Source: Thermoplasmata archaeon
Lineage (GTDB): Archaea > Thermoplasmatota > DTKX01 > JAHFTX01
NCBI GenBank assembly: GCA_023265395.1
Contig: JAHFTX010000008.1
Location: 1 to 64,000 of the forward strand
DNA: 64,000 nt
Direction: 5' to 3'
In this document: positions 8,561 through 18,100 of the stretch, piece by piece
Layout: every line of letters starts with the position of its first letter
How positions within the stretch are numbered: the stretch's first letter is position 1
Translations under genes and position numbers: made by a program
The notes under the pieces: generated by a model
The model's database searches: none
Told to the model about the DNA's origin: nothing
The model's input: the letters and a program-made list of their open reading frames with translations, nothing else

Positions 8561-11500
8561 GTGACAATCCTGAGGAGTCGCGTTCTTGGAGGACCATCGG
8601 TCGTCCTGCTGGTGGTCATGCTGTGCGGCGTCACCCTCGGATCGGTCGTCGCCACAGGGCCTGCCTCCGTCGCTGGTCCGTCCCTGGATCGTGTGGACGC
8701 CAATGCGCTGTTGACAACCGCTCGGACCCCCTCCCTCCATCTTTCTGTCAGCCCTCTGGGGGAGCCTGTCGGCACGACGAGTCAGCTGCGCCTCAATGGA
8801 TTGGTGTTCGACCCTCTGGCGATCGCAGCCACTGGAGCGCCGACCGACCTGGTCTTCACCACCAGGGAGGGCTTAGGCCCGCTGGCCCAGGAGAAGGCGA
8901 CCTTCATCGTTCAGTTCGACGGGCCCGTCCGGGCGAACTCCAAAGCCGATCTCCACGAGCTCGGCGTGGAGTTCTTCTGGTACCTTCCCGAGGATGCCTT
9001 CATCGTCCGCGCCCCGCTGAGCGCGATCCCAGAGGTCTCTTCCCACCCCGCGGTTCGCGCCATCGTCCCCTACGCGCTCCTGCTCAAGGTCCACGCGTCG
9101 CTGGTTGGCAAGCTGGCCGCCTCTCCCTCGGACCAACCACAACTGGTCCGCATCCTTGCGCTCGAGAACCCCACGGCCGTCGCTGAGCACATCCGTGCGG
9201 CCGGCGGCAACGTCTGGGCGGTCGGTCCCGAGGAGATCCACGCGCAGCTTCCGGTCGGTCTGGTACTCTCGATGGCGGCCGACCCCCTGGTCGGCTGGGT
9301 CGAGGACCTCCATGCGATGGAGGTCGTCAACGACAACGCTGGTTCGACCCTCGAGGTGCGCCAATCCCCCGACGGACCCTTCACCGACCCCGACGATGCG
9401 TTGTGGTCCTACGACAATGCCACCGACAGCTTCGATGGCATCGCGGGCCAGGGGATCACCGTCGCCGTCTACGACACCGGTGTCGATGGCACCCACCCTG
9501 GATACGACCCGACCAATGGTGATCCGGTGCGGAAGGGCGATTACCACAATTATGGCGGTGGCGCCGACTGGACCGACAACATCGGCCACGGCACCCACAC
9601 CACCGGCTCGGTGCTCAGCAATGGCAAATGGCGCGCAGGGGACCCCAGCCCCGGGACGGTCGGGCGCTATGCGGGCATGGCGCCGCGGGCGCGATTGGTC
9701 GCGCAAGCGGGCCTCGACGTCGCCGCAGGGGTCGTCTACCTCCACCTCAACGATGCCCTGACCTCGGGGGCCAACCTCACCTCCAACTCCTGGGGGGACC
9801 CAGGGAGTCACGGCGCCTATACGGCGCTCTCGCGCAACTATGACTTGTACACCCGTGATGCTGACGTCAACCTCGCGGGCAACCAGCAGATCCTCTCGGT
9901 CATCGCCTCAGGAAACGAGGCCAATGGTGGCGTCCGCGAACCTGCGGTGGCCAAGAACGTCCTGACCGTCGGCGCCGTTGGCGATGATCGCAACGGCCAC
10001 CCCTCCGACACAATCGCCGACTTCAGCTCCCGTGGGCCCACCAACGACGGTCGGCAGAAGCCCGACATCGTCACACCCGGTGAGGATGTCATGTCCCATG
10101 GCATGGGCGCGACCAGCTACACCGGCAACAGCGGCACCTCCATGGCGACACCCCTCGCCGCCGGTTCCGCTGCCCTGGTGGCGTCCTACTGGAACCTCAC
10201 CTACGGCACCTCGCCCTCGCCGGCGTTGCTCAAGGCGCTGCTCATCAACGGCGCGCAGGGTATCCCTACCGAGAGCTACCCCAACAGTGCACAGGGCTGG
10301 GGGCGGCTGCGGGTCGCCAACAGCGTCAAGGCGCCCGGGCAGTTCCTGTGGACCCAGGAGGAGGACCCCAGCTTCGTCATCCAGACCGGCTTCTCCGCCA
10401 GCTACCCCGTCACGCTCGACTCTCAGGGGACCCTCAAGGTCACCCTCGCGTGGACCGACGCGGCCGGCGCAGCCAACGACCCCGTGCCCGCCCTGGTGAA
10501 CGACCTCGACCTACGGGTGCGGTCTCCCAGCGGCATATGGTATTGGGGTAACCAGTTCTCCGGTGACGTCAGCGTCATCGGGGGCGGTGCCGATCGGCGC
10601 AACAACGTCGAAGGTCTGCTGCTGCCCACGGCCGAGGCGGGAGAATGGACCGTTGCGGTCCAGGGCTTCGACGTCCCTGAAGGTCCCCAGGATTTCGTCC
10701 TGGTCATCCGTGGTGACACCGCCAGTGCGGTGGGTGCCCCCACGCTCGACTTCTTGGACCTCGAAGCGACCTCCCTGACCGTCGGCGGAACGCTCATCGA
10801 GGGCGAGGAGGTCACCTTCAGCGGCTCCTTCTCCAACACCGGGACCAAGCCTGCGGTCGGGATCTTCTGGCATGTGCTTGCCAACGGGGGGGAGGTCTCC
10901 TCGGGATTGGTCGCGACCCTCACCGATGGTCAGTCCGCCCAGGTCGAAGGGTCCTGGATCGCCGACCGGGGCCTGACCGAGGTGGTCCTCGAGGTCGACC
11001 CCGTCAACGACCTCTTCGAGCTCAGCGAGGCCAATAACGCCGCCAACGCCACCATCACGATCGGGCACTACGGCGTCTTGCTCAGGATGGGGACGGCGTC
11101 CCTCAAGACCGACCCTGAGGCAGAGGTCCGTTACGACTTCACGATCGAGAACGTAGGCGACCTGCCCGACACGTTCGACCTGCTCGTCGAATCGGACCTG
11201 CCCACCGGCTGGAGCTCCTCCTTCGACCTTGGTGATTCGGTCGAAGTGGCTCCCGACCAGGAGGTCGAAGCCAACCTGTTGGTCACCCCCGCGATCGATG
11301 CACGCGCCGGCGAGGCGGTGGTCGTCACGCTGCGGGTGACCTCCCAGGGGAACGGGAGCTATTGGCAGAGCGCGCCGACCACCACCGTGGTCAACGAGAT
11401 CGTCGGGCTCGAGGTCACCCTCGATCCACCGACCCTCCATGGTATCCCCGGCGCCATCGTCACCACCGAGGTGACCCTTCTCAACAGTGGGAACGGCCCC

Positions 11501-12961
11501 CAGCGTGCGGCGTTCTCCACCGAGGGCGTCCCCGACCTGTGGCTCTCCCTGTTCGATTCGTACGACGGGCAGCTCGAACCACAGCAGAGCGTCACCACAA
11601 CGTTGCGGCTGACCATCGGTGATGACCAGCTTGCGGGCGCGGCCGTGACCGTCCAGGTGGGCGGGAGCCTGGGCCGGGACCTCACGCTGAGCAGGCCACT
11701 GATCATCCTCATCGACCAGACCTATGGCCACGAGGTGTCGATCGGCGGCACGCAGGTCGCGACCGCAGCAGGGGAGAGCGCCCAGCTCTCCGCTCGGCTC
11801 ACGAACCTCGGCAACGGCAACGAGACGGTCGTTCTGGCACTGCTCGGCCCAGCGGGCTGGCACTTCGACATCCCCGCGACGGCCCGGCTGCAACCCCATG
11901 CGGAGACTGTCGTCGACTTCCAGTATACCCCCTCGGAGGATGCCTTGGCGGGACCGGCGCAATTGCAACTGGTCGCGACCGGCCATGAGGGTGCACGGTC
12001 TACCAACGTCTCCGTCTCAGTCAACCAGAGCATGGGACTGGAGTTGAGCACCGAGCCCTTGCCGTTGCAGCTCCAGCTGGGCAGCGACAGCACCGACCAC
12101 ACCAACGTCACCGTCCATGTGCACAACCTGGGCAACAGTCCTCAGGTGGTGCGGTTGCGCAACGACGCCTTGCCTGGGGAGCCGGCCATCGTCCTCGATG
12201 AGACCACTCGTCAGGTCGCACTCGGCGCATTCGCGGAGGTCGACCTCGTGCTGACCGTAGTCGCCGGGGACCATGCGGGGAACTTCAGCCTCATCCTCTC
12301 GGGGTTCTTGGTGGCAAACCCGACGATCAAGCGGTCGGTGGATTGGCAATTGCACGTCGAGGCAGCAGCGCGCACCGACCCCAGCCATCCGGGTGATGGC
12401 GGGGGCGACGGTGGCGGTGGTGGCCACGGCGGAGGCGACGACAATGGCAACCAGGCCATCACGGCGCTCAATCCCACGTCGGTGTGGTTGATCCTCGCGC
12501 TGTTCGCCATAGTATCCGTAGGTCTGCTGATCGCGGTGATGGCGCGCAACCGCCGAAAGGAGGCAACGCAGCAACAGGAATCGGCACTTGCAGAGACCGT
12601 GGTTGGCGAGACGACCTCCACCACCCCACCCAGTGGCTGGAAGAGCGCCGAGGAGAAGGAAGCACAGGTGAGCCGCAGCGCTTACGAGCAGTCGTTGGCG
12701 AACCAGAGCACGTTCGACCTCGAGGCACACCTTGGCGGGTCGACGGCGGAGCCAAGCGTTGCTGAGCAGCCTCTTGCTCCCTCGCCGGTGGATGAACCTC
12801 TGACGGTCGACCCTGCCTCACCTCGGCCCGAGGTGGCCCCGGTATCCGAGGTCACGCCGGTGGAAGGGCCCGGACTGGGCCCAGGCCCCCTCCCTGCCCC
12901 CGAGGGCACGGAAGATGCGGCGAGCACCGACCTCGACAAGTTGCTCGAGGACCTCAAGTAG
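8561..12961 (+). CDS. Second membrane-anchored subtilisin-like protease with Ig/CARDB repeats and long cytoplasmic tail
   Basis: About 1,466 residues, same plan as its upstream neighbour. Signal peptide (about 10-32), propeptide, then S8 domain with D305 (VYDTGVDG), H343 (GHGTHTTG), N452 (ASGNEA) and S527 (GTSMATP). A P-type domain, a CARDB domain and four or five Ig-like repeats follow. A Gly/Asp-rich linker (about 1275-1295) leads to a membrane span (about 1308-1330) and a 136-residue acidic, Pro-rich cytoplasmic tail, much longer than in the first protease. Start: GTG at 8561 is preferred because GGGAGGT lies 6 bases upstream; ATG 8543 and GTG 8540 are alternatives. A weak TATA-like TATTTTC lies at 8521. 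Confidence 0.88.
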   Translation: MTILRSRVLGGPSVVLLVVMLCGVTLGSVVATGPASVAGPSLDRVDANALLTTARTPSLHLSVSPLGEPVGTTSQLRLNGLVFDPLAIAATGAPTDLVFTTREGLGPLAQEKATFIVQFDGPVRANSKADLHELGVEFFWYLPEDAFIVRAPLSAIPEVSSHPAVRAIVPYALLLKVHASLVGKLAASPSDQPQLVRILALENPTAVAEHIRAAGGNVWAVGPEEIHAQLPVGLVLSMAADPLVGWVEDLHAMEVVNDNAGSTLEVRQSPDGPFTDPDDALWSYDNATDSFDGIAGQGITVAVYDTGVDGTHPGYDPTNGDPVRKGDYHNYGGGADWTDNIGHGTHTTGSVLSNGKWRAGDPSPGTVGRYAGMAPRARLVAQAGLDVAAGVVYLHLNDALTSGANLTSNSWGDPGSHGAYTALSRNYDLYTRDADVNLAGNQQILSVIASGNEANGGVREPAVAKNVLTVGAVGDDRNGHPSDTIADFSSRGPTNDGRQKPDIVTPGEDVMSHGMGATSYTGNSGTSMATPLAAGSAALVASYWNLTYGTSPSPALLKALLINGAQGIPTESYPNSAQGWGRLRVANSVKAPGQFLWTQEEDPSFVIQTGFSASYPVTLDSQGTLKVTLAWTDAAGAANDPVPALVNDLDLRVRSPSGIWYWGNQFSGDVSVIGGGADRRNNVEGLLLPTAEAGEWTVAVQGFDVPEGPQDFVLVIRGDTASAVGAPTLDFLDLEATSLTVGGTLIEGEEVTFSGSFSNTGTKPAVGIFWHVLANGGEVSSGLVATLTDGQSAQVEGSWIADRGLTEVVLEVDPVNDLFELSEANNAANATITIGHYGVLLRMGTASLKTDPEAEVRYDFTIENVGDLPDTFDLLVESDLPTGWSSSFDLGDSVEVAPDQEVEANLLVTPAIDARAGEAVVVTLRVTSQGNGSYWQSAPTTTVVNEIVGLEVTLDPPTLHGIPGAIVTTEVTLLNSGNGPQRAAFSTEGVPDLWLSLFDSYDGQLEPQQSVTTTLRLTIGDDQLAGAAVTVQVGGSLGRDLTLSRPLIILIDQTYGHEVSIGGTQVATAAGESAQLSARLTNLGNGNETVVLALLGPAGWHFDIPATARLQPHAETVVDFQYTPSEDALAGPAQLQLVATGHEGARSTNVSVSVNQSMGLELSTEPLPLQLQLGSDSTDHTNVTVHVHNLGNSPQVVRLRNDALPGEPAIVLDETTRQVALGAFAEVDLVLTVVAGDHAGNFSLILSGFLVANPTIKRSVDWQLHVEAAARTDPSHPGDGGGDGGGGGHGGGDDNGNQAITALNPTSVWLILALFAIVSVGLLIAVMARNRRKEATQQQESALAETVVGETTSTTPPSGWKSAEEKEAQVSRSAYEQSLANQSTFDLEAHLGGSTAEPSVAEQPLAPSPVDEPLTVDPASPRPEVAPVSEVTPVEGPGLGPGPLPAPEGTEDAASTDLDKLLEDLK

Positions 12962-12976
12962 GCCCAGCGGGCGGTC

Positions 12977-15028
12977 TCACTCCTCGGACGATCCATCGGC
13001 CGAGGGCGGCGCGGGCCCATCCGTTGGCCCCTCACCGGGGGGGCCTTGGAGCAGACCGTGGTCGTCCTCGAGATGGGAGTCGCCCTGCGGTAGCAGACGG
13101 GCCAGCCACTCTTGGGGAACCAGCAGCTTCCGCGAAAGGTCGTTTGCGAGGACGGCCTTGGTCGCTCCACCGGGGGCCAGCAGACCCCATCGCCCACAGT
13201 GGCTCTGCACCGCGCGGGGTGGTCCGGCCATCAGGCGCCATTCCTTGCCCAGACGGATCCACCCGATGGCGAGGCGCAATGGGAGGTGATGGACGTAGTT
13301 GCGCTTGCCACGGACGACGAACGCACCTCGAGCGAGCGCCTCACCACTCTGGGGGGATTTGGAGACCTGGTCGGGAAGGACCCAGTACCCCGTGCCGTCC
13401 GCGAGCTTGGCATTCCAGCACCGGCTGTAGAGCACACTCAGATGCGCCCCTTCCCGGAGCGATTCCTCATCGATGGAACCTACCGTTGCCCCATCAGCGT
13501 CGACGGCCTTGACCACCACCGAGGGAGCCCCGTGCACCTCCGCGTGACAATACCGATCCGGTTGCCCCAGGTAGCGCTTGACGACCTTGTCGTTGCTTGC
13601 GGCATCCTTGCCGCCGACGATCACCAGCCCGGTGCTGCTGAGGCACCAGTGGTAATGCTCGAACCACCGTACCGACCGTGGCGGAGCTCGGAGGGTCGCC
13701 CTGAATCGTGCAACCCCTTGTCGCCTGCTGTGCTGCGCTTGAGCCGTGCGCACGGCCGCGCGGGTCTGCTCCAGGTGTGCCGCCGCAGCAGCCGCTCGTT
13801 CCTTCGAGCGCTTGGCCCGTTGGAACCAGTTCTGCGCGTTGTCGTTGACAGACCCTCGAAGGTCGAGGGGAACCTCGACATCGGCAGGGTCCGCCTGATC
13901 ATCGAGCGGCCGCAGGCGGATGGAGCCTGTCCCGGTGCGCGCTTCGACCATGGCGCCGGGGTATGCTGCCGCGACGCTATCCCAGCCTCCCTGGGCGCGG
14001 AGCCGACTGACGTCGAGGAGGAATCGTTCGACCTCACCGTAGTGCAGGTAGAGCAGTTCCGCGCGAAGGCGATCCCGCTGCTCGTCCTTGGTGGCATCGA
14101 TCGCGACCTGCGCCTGCTGTTCCTCCTGCCGCTGGAGCCGCGCTACTTGGGGGTCTTCCTGCGCTACGGCACCTGGGAGGCCCTGGACGTAGGTGGCCAG
14201 CGCTAGGCAGAACTCCGGCACGGGCTCCGGCGTCAGGCCGCGCTCTTGGAGGGTCCGCAGGCGCAGGGGAGAGACATCGACCAGCGCGCCTTGGGCGTCG
14301 CGCCAAAGTTGTGGGGCCAGCGGGCCTTCGACCTCCGCAAGTAGGCCATGCAGGTGCGCGCACAGCGCCGAAGCGGTGGTACGGTCCAGCTGGTCGACCG
14401 ACAGGTCGCTGCGTACCCCAGAGCGCAGCAGCACCTCCTCTGCAACGGTACTCCCCAGGCTGAGCGGACCCGCAAGGAGTTTGACCATCGGGCCAGCGAA
14501 TCCCTTGGTTGCCTGCAGCATCCGCTCCCCACCGAGCGTTCCGACATCGACATCGTTGGGTGGGAGCACATAGGGCTCCCCGCGCTGCACCACACGGTGC
14601 TTCCACCGGCCCGGCCGCAGCACCTGGACGATCGTGCTCCCCTGTAGCAGAACGACGTTCCCCTCGGCAAAGCACTCGATCATCAACCGCCATGGCGGCG
14701 TCCCCCCCATCTGGATCCACAGCAAGCGGTCGAATCCCACCTGTCCCACCGCCTCCACGTAGGCGTTGCGCAGATGCTTGCGGACGCCGCGCACGAAGGT
14801 CGAGGGTGGAGGTTGCTCCCCGGCGAGCCGCTCCACAAGGTAGACGAATCGTCCGGGGATGATCACCAGATCTGCCTTGCGCCCCTCGCGGAGGTTGAGC
14901 CGCAGCACGATCCGGTCACGGTCACCCGAGACCTGGCTCACGAAGGACCCCTGCAGGGAGCGCAACTGCCAGGCCAGCGCTCGCAGGTCGAGATTGGTCA
15001 TCGCGGTCTTGGCGCGGTGCGGGACCAT
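12977..15028 (-). CDS. rqcH: NFACT-family ribosome quality control protein (RqcH/NEMF/Tae2)
   Basis: About 683 residues with the family layout: NFACT-N domain (RALAWQLRSLQGSFVSQV at the start), helix-hairpin-helix region, long central coiled coil (about 300-460), and an NFACT-R domain with FEHYHWCLSSTGLVIVGG and DKVVKRYL. In bacteria, archaea and eukaryotes this family binds 50S/60S subunits blocked by peptidyl-tRNA and helps tag or release the nascent chain. The C-terminus is acidic. ATG 15028 has GGGAG 9 bases upstream; an internal ATG at 15001 gives the shorter canonical start MTNLDLRALA and cannot be excluded. Tail-to-tail with the second protease, 15 bases apart. Confidence 0.9.
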   Translation of the reverse strand: MVPHRAKTAMTNLDLRALAWQLRSLQGSFVSQVSGDRDRIVLRLNLREGRKADLVIIPGRFVYLVERLAGEQPPPSTFVRGVRKHLRNAYVEAVGQVGFDRLLWIQMGGTPPWRLMIECFAEGNVVLLQGSTIVQVLRPGRWKHRVVQRGEPYVLPPNDVDVGTLGGERMLQATKGFAGPMVKLLAGPLSLGSTVAEEVLLRSGVRSDLSVDQLDRTTASALCAHLHGLLAEVEGPLAPQLWRDAQGALVDVSPLRLRTLQERGLTPEPVPEFCLALATYVQGLPGAVAQEDPQVARLQRQEEQQAQVAIDATKDEQRDRLRAELLYLHYGEVERFLLDVSRLRAQGGWDSVAAAYPGAMVEARTGTGSIRLRPLDDQADPADVEVPLDLRGSVNDNAQNWFQRAKRSKERAAAAAAHLEQTRAAVRTAQAQHSRRQGVARFRATLRAPPRSVRWFEHYHWCLSSTGLVIVGGKDAASNDKVVKRYLGQPDRYCHAEVHGAPSVVVKAVDADGATVGSIDEESLREGAHLSVLYSRCWNAKLADGTGYWVLPDQVSKSPQSGEALARGAFVVRGKRNYVHHLPLRLAIGWIRLGKEWRLMAGPPRAVQSHCGRWGLLAPGGATKAVLANDLSRKLLVPQEWLARLLPQGDSHLEDDHGLLQGPPGEGPTDGPAPPSADGSSEE

Positions 15029-15102
15029 CGGCGAGCGCTCCCGCTGCGCCCAAAGGCCGCGGCAAGATAACCCTGCCGCGGCATGCGCACTGGCAGGAGA
15101 GG

Positions 15103-18100
15103 TCAGCGGCTACCGGGGGGGCGGCCCTGACGGAACTGTTCCTGTCGCTGTTGCATGGCTCGCGCCAACTGGGCTTCTTGCTGCCGCAACGCGTGGTAGG
15201 CCTGCTCGGCCTCGGTCAATGGCCGCTGGGGCATGGGCGCTGCAGCTGGCGGAGTCCTCCGCCGACGCATCAGCACCAGCGCAGCGACGGCCAAGGCCGC
15301 GATCAGTCCGATGCCGCCGAGCAGCAGGGCGCTGGTCCCTCCGCCTCCGCCGAAGCCACCGGCCGGCACACGCACGACGACCTTGACTGTCGTCGTAGCC
15401 GTCTTGCCGTCACTGTCGGTCGCCGTGATGTCGAGGGCACCGCTCTGGGCCCCGGCATTGGCCGAGGCGCTGACCTGCAGGACGCCGACGGGCGCGCTGG
15501 CGCTCACGCCCGAGAGGTCGCGTGCGACGACGACGAAGGTCAGTGGCACACCCTTCTGCTGGTCGTAGTCCGTGACGAACCCCGAGAGGTCCACCGACTC
15601 CCCCTTGTCGCCAGCGACGATGGTGATCGTCGGGATCGGCGTGGTGAAGGTTGGCGGGAACCGGATGGTGAGGTTGATGGTGACCTTGGTGTCGGAGAGT
15701 CCATCGGAAACCTCGAGCTCCACCAGGTGGTGGGTCTCGCGCGACGCCCTGGGCGCGCCCAAGCGGATAGTCAACCCGTCGATCGTGAAGATGAACGCGT
15801 CGGCAGAGTAGATGGACAGCGCCTCGCGCTCGTCATCGACGTCTGTCACCTTGGGGGCTAGGTCGATCTGGACGTTGCCATCCAGGTCGATGGTCTGGTC
15901 AGGGATGGGTGCGACCCGCGGCCCGTCGTTGACGGGCGTGATGGTCACCTGCAGCGGTTCGGAGTCCTCGAGGCCGCCGCTGTCGGTGACGGTGAGGGTC
16001 AGCTCCTGGCTGCCGAAGCGATCGTCCACTCCCTCGATCCGCAACAGGTGCGTACCCTCGATTGAGGCCGTCAGGAGTGAGGAATCAGGGACCGAGACGC
16101 TCCACTGGATGGAGAGCGACCCGTCCTCCTCGTCGCGGCCCGAGTGGCTGAGGTCAAACTCGCTGCTGCCGTCCTCGGCAAAGGTGATTGGGAGGAGTTT
16201 CTTGGCCTCCGGGGCATCGTTGACGGGGGTGACCGTGACGTTGACGTCACGCCACTGCTGGCTCCGGCCGTCGGAGGCGGTCAGGTTGAGCACGTCCGTG
16301 AGGATGGCTTCGTTGGGATACACCAGCGTCACGTTGAGGCCGCTGACCGTCGCGAAGGGGTTGTCGGTGGTCACCTGCAGCTTGCTGGGGGGGTCATCGA
16401 TGTCGAATAGGTATACCCCGACCGTGATTACGTAGGGGGTGTCCTCGGTGACGACGACGTCGGATATGGGCAGGAACCGCGGCGGGTCGTTGACCGCCGT
16501 CACCTCGATGGCGAACGTCGTACCCTCCGTGGTCAAGCCCATCGGGTCGGTGGCGCTGACCCGGAAGGTCAAGGTCCCGACGAAGTCGTCCTTGGGGACT
16601 GCGCTGAGCACGCCTTGGTCGTCGACCACCAGCGACAGCTTGGTCGCATCGGCTTGGTACGTGACGTGGTACGTGAGGTTCGCATCGAAGAGGTCATCGA
16701 AGAAATACCCATCGAGGTCCAGCAGCGAGGGAGTAGCGGTGTCCTCCTTGACGTAGAGCGCAGGGAAGTCGTTGTCCTGGGTCGGTGGGGTGTTATGGTG
16801 CAACAGGCGCACCGCACTCCAACCGCTGGTACCCTCGTCAGTGTAGATCGCACGGATCCGCCAATAGAGGATTCCGCCTACGAGACCCGCGGGGGAGTAG
16901 CTGGTTGCCGTCGACGGGATGTCCGAGACATCCAGCACTGTCGTGTCAAAGGTGTCAGAGAGGGCGACCTGCAGCTGGTAGGCAGAGACGAAGGCCTCCT
17001 CGCCGTTGACGAACGCGCTGGCGACCTCCTGCCAGCTGAACGTGAGTTGGTCGTAGTTCAGTGTGGCACCATCCTCTGGACCAAGGATCGGGGGTACTGA
17101 GCGCGGGGTCGCGATGACCACGGTCCCGTCCTGAGTCGGATAGCCATCGCCCCCACCTCCACCGTTACCTCCACCAGGCTGGCTGGGTGCACCGACGCCC
17201 TTGGTGCCACCAGTGGCGTCAATCTGCAGGTCGGTGCCGACCAGCGCCGATGCGGAACTGACCTCGACCGCGACGTCGCCGCCAAAGCCGATGTCCCCGC
17301 TGAGGACGGACGCATGAGCTTGCACCCCGCAAGCCCCACCGTGGCCGCCAGTCCCACCATAGCCCGCGCCTCCACCTGCGCCGTTTGCCGTGTTGGCCCC
17401 ACCAGGCTGTCCTATGGTGGCGCCCGTGCCACCACGACCCTTGAGCAGGGTGGTATCGATCTCGAGCCACCCACCACTGCCGATGCCGATGTCAGCGCGG
17501 CCTCCTTCGCCGATGTGGTCCTTGAGCGTCCCGATGCCCGGGGTCTGGCCACCGCAGGCGTAACCCGTGCCACCCCCGCCACCGATGCCGCCTCCCCCGC
17601 CACCACCCCAGTTGTTGCCAGAGCCGCCACCGGCACCGCCGGTGCCGGCCGAGCCGCCGGTGGCGGTGATCGCGCTGTCGTGCAGGTTGAGCGAATCGCT
17701 CGCCGTCACGTTGATGGAAACGTTGCCACCGGCGAGAGCCTCTTGCGAGAGTGTCGCTTTGCCCCCATTGGTGTAGTAACCTGCACCGCCGCCCCCGGCG
17801 CCACCACCCCCGCCACCGCCGACTGCGTACGCCTGATTCGAGCTCGTCCCTCCACCATTGCCCCCGATTCCTCCATCGCCACCACGGCCGCCGGTCGCGG
17901 TGACCGTCAGACCGCTGGCCGTGAGGTCGAATCCGCCCACGACATCGACCCAGACTTCGCCGCCTGCAGCGACGCGGCTGTCGATAGTCCCAGCGCCCCC
18001 GGCGCCCTGGGGGTAGGTCCCGCCACCGCCGCCACCAAAGCCACCGCCACCCCCGCCGCCTGCATAGTATGCGACGATGCTCGAGCCATCCCCTCCGTTG

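Noticed and set aside
13112..14206. Plus-strand open frame opposite rqcH
   Set aside because: NFACT motifs are clear on the minus strand; the plus-strand frame has no recognisable domain.
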